NCBI RefSeq assembly: GCF_002343915.1
Contig: NZ_NETK01000001.1
Coordinates: forward strand, 1,922,001 to 1,986,000
From: Nannocystis exedens
GTDB lineage: Bacteria > Myxococcota_A > Polyangia > Nannocystales > Nannocystaceae
Direction of reading: 5' to 3'
Length of the DNA stretch: 64,000 nt
Position numbers and translations under genes: made by a program. Each line of letters begins with the position of its first letter. Position 1 is the first letter of the stretch. Of the stretch, positions 15,239 through 23,489 are shown piece after piece. The notes under the pieces were generated by a model. That model was given only the letters and a program-made list of their open reading frames with translations. It did no database searches and was not told where the DNA came from.

Positions 15239-16351
15239 TCAGCCCGGCGGCATGAAGCCGTCGCAGGCCTCGGCGATGCCCGCGATCGCCTCGTGGAAGA
15301 ACATCTGATAGTTCGCGGCGCAGATCTGGCCGACGCTGCCGTAGGTGAACATCTCGGTGAATTCGGTCAAGCGCTCGCCGATCTCCGCCGCGTCCATGCA
15401 GGCCGGGTTCTTCGGGCCGATCAGCGACAGCACCACGATGTTGCTCTCGACCCCGCCCTTGAGCGCCGTGAGCGCATTGAACCATTGCGGCGGGTCGCCG
15501 GCCGAGCCCTCTTCTTCCTCGTCGGTGATGATCACCAGCACCAGCAGCGCGTCCTCGCGCACGAACTGCTCGTTACACCCGCCGGGGGCCGCCAGATCGG
15601 GGCCCAGGGCCGCCAGCGCCGCGTCGATCGGCATCTCGTCGCCGCTGCCGTCGATCCCGACCTGGGCCGCGCAGGTGAAGCTCGTCGGCAGGTCGTCGGC
15701 CTCCGTCATGAAGCGGTGGCCGCTCACGAACGGCCCGCACACCGCGTCGCTGGCGCCCTCGGCCCCGGTCGTCTGGGTCACTAGGGCGCCGAGCGTGTCG
15801 GCGCAGGCCGGCTCGTTGTGCTCGTAATCGTCGGTCGAGACCACGCCGATGTGCAGGCTCTCGGCGTCCGCGAGCTCCTGCTGGATCTCGCTGACGAACG
15901 TGGGGAAGCTGGCCACCAGGTTGACCTGCTCCTGCTTCATGCTGCTCGAATTGTCGACCACGAACAGCAGGTCGATCTTGACGCACGGCTTGGCCTCCTG
16001 CGCCCCCGGGTCGACCGGGTCCGGCGAATCGCCGAGGTCGAACTTCGGCCCCGAATCGGACGGCGCCTCGCCCCCGGGCGGCGCCTCCTCGGTCGCGCCG
16101 GTGTCCCCGCCGGCGCCCGTGCTCGTGCCGTCCGAGGTCGTGGGCGCCGCGTCGGGCCCCTCCCCGGTCGTCGTCGACGACGACGCCTCCGGTGAGGTCC
16201 CTGGCGACACCGTGGTCACCGCTCCGAGCGAGGCGCCCACCGACGCCGAATCTCGCCCCCCGTCGTCGCCGCAGCCTGCGCCGAAAAGACCCACGCACAC
16301 CGGGACCGCCAGAGCCGCACGACGGATGAATTGCCGATTGCCGAGATTCAT
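15239..16351 (-). CDS. VWA-domain lipoprotein
   Basis: The 370-residue protein is read from ATG 16351, chosen because GGAGGT lies 8-13 bp upstream and the signal peptide then starts correctly (MNLGNRQFIRRAALAVPVC, lipobox GAGC). A Ser/Thr/Gly linker of about 90 residues follows. From about residue 120 there is a von Willebrand factor A domain: DLLFVVDNSSSM supplies the DxSxS metal-ion site, and LLVLVIITDEEEE is a core strand. Several Cys pairs (CGPF, TCAAQ, CNEQF, ACMDA, ICAAN, ACDGF) suggest disulfides. Surface adhesion or matrix contact is plausible. The upstream region (16352 onward) holds a CATG-14 array. Confidence 0.9.
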   Translation of the reverse strand: MNLGNRQFIRRAALAVPVCVGLFGAGCGDDGGRDSASVGASLGAVTTVSPGTSPEASSSTTTGEGPDAAPTTSDGTSTGAGGDTGATEEAPPGGEAPSDSGPKFDLGDSPDPVDPGAQEAKPCVKIDLLFVVDNSSSMKQEQVNLVASFPTFVSEIQQELADAESLHIGVVSTDDYEHNEPACADTLGALVTQTTGAEGASDAVCGPFVSGHRFMTEADDLPTSFTCAAQVGIDGSGDEMPIDAALAALGPDLAAPGGCNEQFVREDALLVLVIITDEEEEGSAGDPPQWFNALTALKGGVESNIVVLSLIGPKNPACMDAAEIGERLTEFTEMFTYGSVGQICAANYQMFFHEAIAGIAEACDGFMPPG

Positions 16352-17279
16352 CAGACCCACCTCCAATCTCCACAATCCGCTCTGCCCACGCCGGCGGTCA
16401 ACGCCGCGGTCTCGACGCCGACGCATGACCGCGCCTCACGCCGAATGGTCGCATGCCTCGAGAGACATGTTCATTTCGCCATGTCCCACATCGAAGCCAC
16501 GCGACGGCGCCGGCCCAGCGGCCCGTCCGCCGCGGCGGCCCGCGCGCCGCGCTTCGCAGTCTTCGCATGCAGGGCCAGTTTCTGGGCACAAAACCAGCGC
16601 AAACTCACTTTGAATCCAGATCCCTCCGGCGCTCGTGAAGCCGACTGCGCAACTTTCGCCGCTCGCTGACCTGCTTCCGCGCGTTTATCGCGCGGCCGAG
16701 TCCGGCGATGCCCGAGGAGTTCGGGCAAGCGCGGTCGCGAGCGGGCGGCCCGCCTTCAGCGCGCCGCGCGCGACGCATCGACGCTCCCTCCGCGCCCGGC
16801 AATCGTCGTGGCAGTTCGATCAGCGCCGGACATCCCTCGCTCGCGGCCTGCCCCCGCCGCAATGCTCTCGACGCCAGAACGACCATCATCTATTCGTTGC
16901 CGATGGAACAGGTCGGGCGCTCGCATTTGCCAGCGGCAGATTGGTCTTCGGCTGCTTGCATCCGGCCCGACTTCGATCGAGCAGAACAGCTCGCCCCGTA
17001 CGGCTGCCGCCGAGCCGTCTTCCTCGCGCCCTGGGCATCGCGCACCGGAAGCGGCTTCGTCCCCGCGGCCTCGCTCGCCGCCTCGTCCACGCGAGCCCCC
17101 GAAGAGGTCGCGTCTCCCCACGGGCGAAACCGCCCGGCCCCCATGGACGCCCACGCACCCGCGCCCGGGGCGGGCCGTGTCTGCGATCACCGCTGGGCGT
17201 CTCCCCGATCATTCGGCCCTCGCGCTCGCACGGCCAAGATCGCTTGACGGGCCGCGGCGGCCTCCGTCAGGCTGCTCGC
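16352..17279. other. Gene-poor stretch, no convincing gene
   Basis: No frame here shows codon bias or recognisable motifs. The open plus-strand frame that runs into the M23 peptidase is an extension without a signal peptide. The stretch contains a CATG-14 array (16452-16483) and, at about 17246-17272, an inverted pair TGACGG/CCGTCA just before the peptidase ATG. Confidence 0.5.
16452..16483. repeat. CATG-14 array, three CATGs
   Basis: CATG at 16452, 16466 and 16480, exact 14-bp period. The first unit, CATGCCT-CGAG-AGACATG, forms a stem with one mismatch. It is about 100 bp upstream of the VWA lipoprotein start. Confidence 0.6.
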
Positions 17280-18773
17280 ATGCCCGCTCGACACGGATCG
17301 TCTTGCAAGCCGCTGCAGGTCCTCGCCCGCCTGGCCGCCGTCGCATTGGTGGCAGCGCCCGCAGCCGCCGCCCACGCCGCGGTGTGTTATCAGCTCCCGT
17401 TCCCCAACCCCAACCTCGCCGACGGCTGGGGCAGCACCTGCTGCGGCCGCACCAGTCCGCACCGCGGCGTCGACTTTCCGCAGGCCTCCGGCACCCCGAT
17501 CCCCGCGGTCGCCGACGGCGTCGTCGCCCTCAATCAATGGTCCGGGTGCCTCGGCAACGTCGTCGTCGTCCAGCACGCCGACGGCATGTTCTCCGGCTAC
17601 AGCCACATGGTCGCCGCCTCGCCGCTGGGCGTCGGCACCCCGGTCACGAAGGGCCAGCAGGTCGGCCAGGTCGGCAACACCGGCAGTTGCTCGCAGGGCG
17701 CGCATCTTCACCTCACCATGGCGCCCGCCGTCAACGGCGTGTTTCAGGGCACCACCGTCGACCCGTACGCCTACATCATCGAGCGGCTCGAGTGCAACCT
17801 CGCCCCGATCGGCTACCTCGACGAGACGGGCTGCGAGCACATCGTCGGCTGGTCGCAGGACCCGACCGCGCCCGACTCGGTCATCCCCACCCACCTCTAC
17901 TTCGACGGCCCCGCGGGCGACCCCAACGCCGTCGGCGTCGCCATCGACGCCGACGTCCACCGCGACGACCTGTGCATGGCGATCGGCTCGTGCCAGCACG
18001 GCTTCCGCATGCCCACCCCGCTGAGCGTGCAGGACGGCCAGCCGCACGCCGTCCACGCCTACGGCATCGACACCCAGGGCGGCAACAACCCCGAGCTCGG
18101 CTCGAGCCCGCGGACCCTCCAGTGCCCGCCGCCGCGGCTCACCGGCGTGCGGCGGCGCGTGGCCAGCGTCGACGTCCTCGGCGCCTGGCAGTTCTCGACC
18201 TTCGCCGACATGGTCACGCTGAGCGACGCCCAGGTCGACGTGTTCGAGCTCGGCATCGACATCCCGGCCGCGCCGACCCTGGTGCGCGCCGACGACGGCA
18301 GCCCCGAGGTCTGGCTGCTCGACGGCGCCGACCTGCAGCGGCGGCGCCACGTCCCCGACCTCGCGGTCGCCGAGGCCTGGCACCTGCAGCTCGACACCGC
18401 CGCCGTGTGGCCGGCCGCCGAGCTGCTCGCGCTGCAGGAGGCCCCGCCGCTGCGCCCGCGTCCCACCCTCGTCAAGGGCGACGGCGACGCGATCTGGCTG
18501 CTCGACGTCGACCTCGATCCGGCCCCGGCCGGCACCGCCGGCGAAAGTGACAGCGCCGGCGAGCCGACCACCAGCCACACCGACGGCGACACGGGCCCGG
18601 GCCCCGGCACCGACTCGAGCAGCAGCGGCCCGGAGGGCCCCGCCAGCGCCGGTCTGCCGCCCGGCTTCGGCAGCGACGAGGGCTGCGGCTGCGCCAGCAA
18701 TTCATCGGGCTCGACCGCCTGGCTCGGCGCCCTCGTGCTCCTGATGGGCACCCGCCGTCGCCGCGCCCGGTGA
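17280..18773 (+). CDS. Secreted M23 (LytM-type) peptidase with MYXO-CTERM-like tail
   Basis: The 497-residue protein is read from ATG 17280, which gives a clean signal peptide (LARLAAVALVAAPAAAAHA). Residues about 50-165 are an M23 domain: HRGVDF (H61, D65 as zinc ligands) and AHLHLTM (H142 catalytic, H144 zinc ligand), with GNTGSCSQG between. This is the endopeptidase fold that cuts peptidoglycan cross-bridges or bacteriocin targets. The middle part (about 180-420) has beta-rich segments without a clear family. Following a Thr/Ser/Gly linker, the end reads GCGCASN, a hydrophobic stretch and RRRRAR, the MYXO-CTERM sorting layout that anchors proteins in the myxobacterial envelope. Upstream in-frame codons lack coding features. 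Confidence 0.9.
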   Translation: MPARHGSSCKPLQVLARLAAVALVAAPAAAAHAAVCYQLPFPNPNLADGWGSTCCGRTSPHRGVDFPQASGTPIPAVADGVVALNQWSGCLGNVVVVQHADGMFSGYSHMVAASPLGVGTPVTKGQQVGQVGNTGSCSQGAHLHLTMAPAVNGVFQGTTVDPYAYIIERLECNLAPIGYLDETGCEHIVGWSQDPTAPDSVIPTHLYFDGPAGDPNAVGVAIDADVHRDDLCMAIGSCQHGFRMPTPLSVQDGQPHAVHAYGIDTQGGNNPELGSSPRTLQCPPPRLTGVRRRVASVDVLGAWQFSTFADMVTLSDAQVDVFELGIDIPAAPTLVRADDGSPEVWLLDGADLQRRRHVPDLAVAEAWHLQLDTAAVWPAAELLALQEAPPLRPRPTLVKGDGDAIWLLDVDLDPAPAGTAGESDSAGEPTTSHTDGDTGPGPGTDSSSSGPEGPASAGLPPGFGSDEGCGCASNSSGSTAWLGALVLLMGTRRRRAR

Positions 18774-18777
18774 CTCG

Positions 18778-18842
18778 CCGGGGCCGGGGCCACGCCGCGT
18801 GAAGCCGCTCGGCCCCGGGAACGCAACGGGCCACACGGGCCC
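18778..18842 (+). terminator. GC-rich hairpins after M23 peptidase gene
   Basis: CCGGGGCC (18784-18791) can pair with GGCCCCGG (18811-18818), and GGGCC/GGCCC form a second stem at 18828-18842. They begin just after the peptidase stop. There is no T-tract, so the terminator assignment is tentative. Confidence 0.35.
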
Positions 18843-18901
18843 CAATTCCGCCGAATCCTGTCCGAAAAGACCCGCCGGTTTCGACCGCTCTCGGGAGAGT
18901 T

Positions 18902-19204
18902 TCAGCGACCCGCCCGCGCCGGCAGGCGCCCGGTCAAGAGCTTGTCTTCGCCTTCGAGCAGCTCCATCGTAAAGAAGACGATGCCCGAGAGATCCTCACC
19001 GAGGATGTGGATATCGACGAAGTTCGGGTGCTGCAGCTGCGCAATCATCTGTGCCTCTCGAAGGAAGCGCTCGACAAACGATCGATCACGCGCCAATTCC
19101 GGGCTCAGCACCTTGAGCGCATGACGTTGTCCCAGCAGCGTATCCTTGGCAACGTACACGCTGCCCATCCCGCCGTGGCCGAGCACGTCATCGAGTCGGT
19201 AACA
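18902..19204 (-). pseudogene. Ser/Thr protein kinase fragment (N-lobe only)
   Basis: The minus-strand frame reads CYRLDDVLGHGGMGSVYVAKD (in pieces), the glycine-rich loop, then HALKVLSPELARD with the VAIK-type Lys, and EAQMIAQLQHPNFVDIH with the C-helix Glu, through the hinge (FFTMELLEGEDK). It then stops at 18902 before the HRD and DFG motifs, so no active kinase can be made. The frame is open upstream to about 19340 but without an ATG or signal; only the GTG at 19186 is available, inside the Gly loop. This is therefore the decayed start of a Pkn-type gene. The surrounding kilobase has no intact gene. Confidence 0.8.
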
Positions 19205-20184
19205 TCCCCCAGCACGGTCCCAGGCAAGGGATCCTGGCGACCCTGGGGCTGCACCTTCGAGCCTTCCTACACCTTCTCGCCGACTTTCGCCAGCGGAGGT
19301 CGCGGCGCGAAACAGAACCCGTGACCGAATGCGCGTAGTTACGTCCTCTGCCGCCTATCCCATGTGCAGCAGCAGCAGAAGTTGCCGCTCGAGTCATGGG
19401 AGCGCGCAGAAGGTGGTCTGCATACATCTTCAGTTCGGCCCCGTCGTGCCCATTTAAAAACGCGTTCCCAACCCCCTCCGCGTTCACTGCCGCGCATCCA
19501 ACGGCGCCACCTGGCGCATCACCCACGTGAATGTCCGCGCAGGGCTGACGGCGCTGGTCTCCCGCGCTTCTGCCTGCGAAGGGCACTTTTGAGCCCCATC
19601 GGTCGAGAGGCGACAAGACCGACGATCCAACGACCAGGAGTGGACGGTCGCGACAGCCTATTCGGCAAGCAGCGCCTGGAAACGAGATTCGTCGAGGCCG
19701 CGGTGGGAAACGAAGTCGATGAAGAAAAAACAGGGAGCGCGTGAGCCGATGGCTCGAGCGAGCTGCTCTTTGCCCGCCTCTGCAGGGACGAAGCCTCGTT
19801 CCACGGCGTGGCTCTGGCGATGCGACCGACCCGCTGAGGCGAGCGCACGCGTGCCTGAATGCCAGACGACCCGGAGCTTCCGCGCAGCCGAGGCAGCGAT
19901 GCCTGTGCTGCGAGCCGCTCCGTCGAGACGAGCGCGACCCATGCTGTGATGCTTCAGGTACCTGATTCAGACATGCTGATAAGGACAGGTTCGTAACGTC
20001 ATCTCCATCGGGAGCCATCTGACCCGGCCACCCGTCCGGTTTTGAATTTGAAAGCCAAAGTTGATCCTACCTCACGCCCTCAGGCCCGCATGGGGCATCC
20101 GCGGCGTGTTGACCCAAGTTTTTGAAAACTGTTATCAGCAAACGGCGACGCGAGACCGCGCACGCGTCGCGCCCGAGGCACCTC
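19205..20184. other. Gene-free stretch of lower GC, probable decayed DNA
   Basis: No frame has a supportable gene. Base composition drops relative to the neighbours (for example AT-rich runs near 20041-20060 and 20117-20145). Minus-strand pieces such as the one ending CFFFIDFVSHRGLDESRF near 19680-19760 could be remnants, but they match no family I recognise. The adjacent truncated kinase supports decay or an old rearrangement. Confidence 0.45.
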
Positions 20185-21870
20185 ATGATCGCTCGTCGTT
20201 CGACCTCCATCCTCCTCACCGCTGTCCTCTCGCACGCCGCCTGCGGCGACGACGGGGCCACCAGCGCGAGCGACACCGCCGACACCACCACCACCACCGG
20301 CAGCACCGGCACCACCACCGACGACGACCCGACCGCGGCGCCGACGACCACGACGACGACCGGCACCGGCCTCACCGAGGGCGAGACCGGCACCACCGAG
20401 CCGGTCACCTCGACCACCGTCGACGTCACCACCGGCACCACCAGCAGCACCACCACGCTCGACACCACCGGCGACACCACGAGCACCACCCCTGGCGACA
20501 CCACCACCGGCGACACCACGACGAGCACCACCACGACCACCGGCGCCGTCGACGACACCGCGCCTGTCGTCGTCCTCGCGCGGCCCTTCGACAACGTCCA
20601 CCTCGCCAGCCGGCGGCTCGTCGTCACCGGCGAGGCCACCGACGACGTCGAGGTCGTCGCCGTCGACCTCGTGGTCAACGGCGAGGCTCCGGTCGCCCTG
20701 CCCGTCGTCCCCGGACCTGTCCTCGAGTTCAGCGCCGACCTCCGCCTGCGGCGCGGCTGGAACACCGTCGAGCTGATCGCCCGCGACGCCGCCGACAACA
20801 GCGGCAGCAGCGTGCGGCACGTCCACGTCGGCGTGCCCGTCGCGGCAGGCGGCGCCCACTCGCTCGCGCTCACCGGCGGCGCGGCCTGGGGCTTCGGCCG
20901 CAACAACGAGGGCCAGCTCGGCGTCGGCGACCTCGTCGATCGGCTCGAGCCCGCGGCGATGCTGGACCTCGACGACGCCGTCTCGCTGTCGGCCAACCTC
21001 AACCACTCGCTGGCCGTCACCGAGAGCGGCGCGGTCAAGGTCTGGGGCCGCAACGACGAGGGCCAGCTCGGCCAGCCGCCCGGCGCCGACGTCTCGACCC
21101 CGGTGGCCCTCGACCTGCCCGAGGTCGTGCTCGTCGCCGCCGGCCAGCGCCACAGCCTCGCGCTCACCGAGGACGGCCAGGTGTGGTCGTTCGGCCTGAA
21201 CAACGCCGGCCAGCTCGGCCGCGACGGCGACTCGCTGCCCGCGGTCGTACCTGGCCTCGAGGACATCGTCGCCGTCGCCGCCGGCGGCACCTACTCGCTC
21301 GCCGTCGACGGCAGCGGCGCGGTGTGGGCGTGGGGCAACAACGCCGACGGCCAGCTCGGCGACGGCATGACCCTCGACTCACCTGTCCCGAAGGCCATCT
21401 CGATGGTCGACGCCGCGGCGGTCGCCGCCGGCAAGGCGCACACCCTCGCCGTCGCCCCGCTGGGCGGCCTGGCCGCCTGCGGCCTCAACGTCTCCGGTCA
21501 GCTCGGCGACGGCTTGAACGCCGACAACGAATTGCTGCCGGTCGCCGTGCCGGAGTTCGCCGACGTCCTGACCGCCGCCGCCTCCGGCAACCTCTCGCTC
21601 GCGCTCGCCGGCGACGCCGCGCTGTGGGCCTGGGGGCAGAACTTCTCCGGCCAGCTCGGCCTCGGCGACGACGCCGACCGCCCCGCGCCGACCCTGGTCC
21701 CCGGCCTGCCCCCCGTGCGGGCGATCGCCGCCGGCTTCGCGCACACCGTGATCCTCGACGAGAACGGCGGCGTCTGGGCCTGGGGCCTCAACTCGTTCGG
21801 CCAGCTCGGCAAGGGCGACTCCGGCAACGCCACCAACAGCGCGGTGCCCCTTCTGGTCAGTCTGCCCTGA
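20185..21870 (+). CDS. RCC1-repeat lipoprotein (beta-propeller) with Ig-like domain
   Basis: The 561-residue protein is read from ATG 20185 (MIARRSTSILLTAVLSHAAC); the lipobox is slightly unusual (HAAC). A Thr-rich linker of about 100 residues is followed by an Ig-like/cadherin-like segment (APVVVLARPFDNVHLASRRLVVTGEA) and seven RCC1-type repeats, each with H-S/T-L-A/V near the start and GxNxxGQLGxG at the end (for example FGRNNEGQLGVGD, WAWGLNSFGQLGKGD), making a seven-bladed propeller. In bacteria such propellers are commonly exposed binding proteins. The frame upstream to 20122 is open but basic and unlikely. A CATG-14 dyad lies 22 bp after the stop. Confidence 0.9.
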   Translation: MIARRSTSILLTAVLSHAACGDDGATSASDTADTTTTTGSTGTTTDDDPTAAPTTTTTTGTGLTEGETGTTEPVTSTTVDVTTGTTSSTTTLDTTGDTTSTTPGDTTTGDTTTSTTTTTGAVDDTAPVVVLARPFDNVHLASRRLVVTGEATDDVEVVAVDLVVNGEAPVALPVVPGPVLEFSADLRLRRGWNTVELIARDAADNSGSSVRHVHVGVPVAAGGAHSLALTGGAAWGFGRNNEGQLGVGDLVDRLEPAAMLDLDDAVSLSANLNHSLAVTESGAVKVWGRNDEGQLGQPPGADVSTPVALDLPEVVLVAAGQRHSLALTEDGQVWSFGLNNAGQLGRDGDSLPAVVPGLEDIVAVAAGGTYSLAVDGSGAVWAWGNNADGQLGDGMTLDSPVPKAISMVDAAAVAAGKAHTLAVAPLGGLAACGLNVSGQLGDGLNADNELLPVAVPEFADVLTAAASGNLSLALAGDAALWAWGQNFSGQLGLGDDADRPAPTLVPGLPPVRAIAAGFAHTVILDENGGVWAWGLNSFGQLGKGDSGNATNSAVPLLVSLP

Positions 21871-21891
21871 TTCGTCCGTGAAGGGAGAACA

Positions 21892-21909
21892 CATGTTCGT
21901 TAGGACATC
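21892..21909. repeat. CATG-14 dyad after RCC1 gene
   Basis: CATGTTC-GTTA-GGACATC: 14-bp spacing, one wobble and one end mismatch. It begins 22 bp beyond the RCC1 stop, a terminator-like position. Confidence 0.55.
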
Positions 21910-22416
21910 TCCTCAATCCCCCTCCGCTCGCCCCGTCGCGGCCGCTCGTCTCGACCTCCGTCAGCACGGGCTCGACGACGGAGCAGGACATCGCGCGCAG
22001 CACCGTCACTGTACCAGCGGCGGCGTGACCGTCTTGGTGTCCGTCAACGTCTTGAGGCCTACATCGCGGTCGAGGAAGGCGAATCCCTCGTGCTCTACGA
22101 GCCCGCGAGCGGCGACCCGAACCTCCTGTCGCACGGACGGTGCCGTCGCCGAGGCCGCGCATCGGGAGGAAGCAGTCGACGGCAGATGCACGGAGCGGTC
22201 CTCCCACTGACTCCACCCGATCACAACCCCGGCGCCGACGCCCTCGGCATCTGCCTGGGCTGATCGCCGAGGCTGTCCAATCGGACATGCCCCGAGCGTC
22301 AGCCGCGCGGCACGCATGAGCCCACGCGTCCGCACCCGACGCTCGCGCTCGTGATGCGTCCCGAACGTACGCGCGCACTGGCCTCATCCGGTCGCGTGCG
22401 CTACCGTGACGGTCGC
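21910..22416. other. Intergenic stretch without a supportable gene
   Basis: Short frames exist on both strands but none has a signal peptide, motif or coding bias. A CATG-14 half-dyad lies at 22272-22289. Confidence 0.45.
22272..22289. repeat. Degenerate CATG-14 dyad
   Basis: TGTCC-AATC-GGACA is a perfect 5-bp core with 4-nt loop; CATG is kept only on the right side. It lies about 130 bp before the lipoprotein start at 22417. Confidence 0.45.
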
Positions 22417-23489
22417 ATGCGACCTTCAGGCCTCCGGGTCCTCATCGGCGTCCTGCCGTGCGTGTCGCCATGCCTTGTGGGCGCCTGTATCCCCGTCGAG
22501 CCCGAATGGGTCGTCACCGACGCCCGCTTCCGCGGCGTCAAGGTCGAGGTCGTCGAGCCCGGCGGCTATGCGTCGCTGCTCAACGTCCCCGCGGGCAAGC
22601 GCCGCGCGACCCTGCTGCCGCTCGACACCGTCGAGTTCACTTGGCACGTCACCGCCCCGGAGGGCGAGCTGCCGCCGCCGATCTGGCTCGTCTGCGACAA
22701 CAATTGCATCGACTCCGCCGTCAACAACGCCATCGTCCAGCTCGACTTCGTGGCGCTGAAAGACTGCCCCGTGCCGCTCCCGCTCTCGCCCCCCGAGACC
22801 TGTCGTCTCGGCGAGGGCTGGCAGCTCCGCGCCGGGCTCGCGGGGGCCTTCTCGGCCGGCGGCGACATCCCGTACCTCCTCCCGCTCATCGTCATCGGCA
22901 GCCGGCAGCCGGACCTCGCGCCCGCGTCCTGCCTCGAACGCCTGAGCACGCGACCGGTCCCGCCGTCCGAATCCTGCCTGTTCAGCAGGACGCACGTGTA
23001 CTTCGCCCGAGCTGGGCCGCCCTCCCGTTCGGCGACGCGCCCGCGCTCCCGCGGGAGATCCGCGAGCAGGAGGTCGACACCAACCCCGAGATCACCGCGT
23101 TCGCCGTCACCCGCGAGCGCGGCGGCACGCGCATCGAGCTCGTCGCCGACGTCGGCGCCGAGGTCCCGGTACGTCGCGGCGAACGAATCACCGTCGAGCC
23201 GATCTTCGCCGCCGGCTCCGCGCAATCGTATTACATCATGGTCAACGGCGAGGAGGGCAAACCCTGGTCGGGCGAGCCGTCGCTGCGCAAGGAGTCGCTC
23301 CAGTGGCGCGGCTGGTTCAGCGCCCCGATCGACGGTTACGAGGGGGAGGTCGCCCCCTGGCACGCCGATTTGCAATGGACCGTCCCGCACGACGTCGTGC
23401 CGACCACGCTTTACGTCGACGTCAGGGACGGACGTGGCGGATTCGACTTCGCCGAGCTGCGCTTCGTCGCCGACGGCTCCGACCGATGA
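22417..23489 (+). pseudogene. Lipoprotein paired with TonB receptor, single frameshift
   Basis: From ATG 22417 the frame gives a signal peptide with lipobox LVGAC and then EPEWVVTDARFRGVKVEVVEPGG, DTVEFTWHV and PPIWLVCDNNC. Near 23010 it continues in the -1 frame with SWAALPFGDAPALP, EVDTNPEITAFAVTRERGG, VRRGERITVEPIFAAGSAQSYYIMV and FDFAELRFVADGSDR. Both halves have good codon bias and the junction GCCCGAGCTGG needs only one extra base, so a sequencing or assembly deletion is possible. The intact protein would be about 358 residues. Its stop overlaps the ATG of the TonB receptor gene (ATGA at 23486-23489), implying joint translation and function. The family is not recognised. Confidence 0.75.

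Noticed and set aside
16635-17279. Upstream in-frame extension of the M23 peptidase
   Set aside because: It would bury the signal peptide more than 200 residues inside; composition is not that of a folded domain.
19188-20018. 277-codon minus-strand frame in the gene-poor region
   Set aside because: No motif, no bias and it ends one base out of frame with the kinase fragment; treated as noise or decayed DNA.
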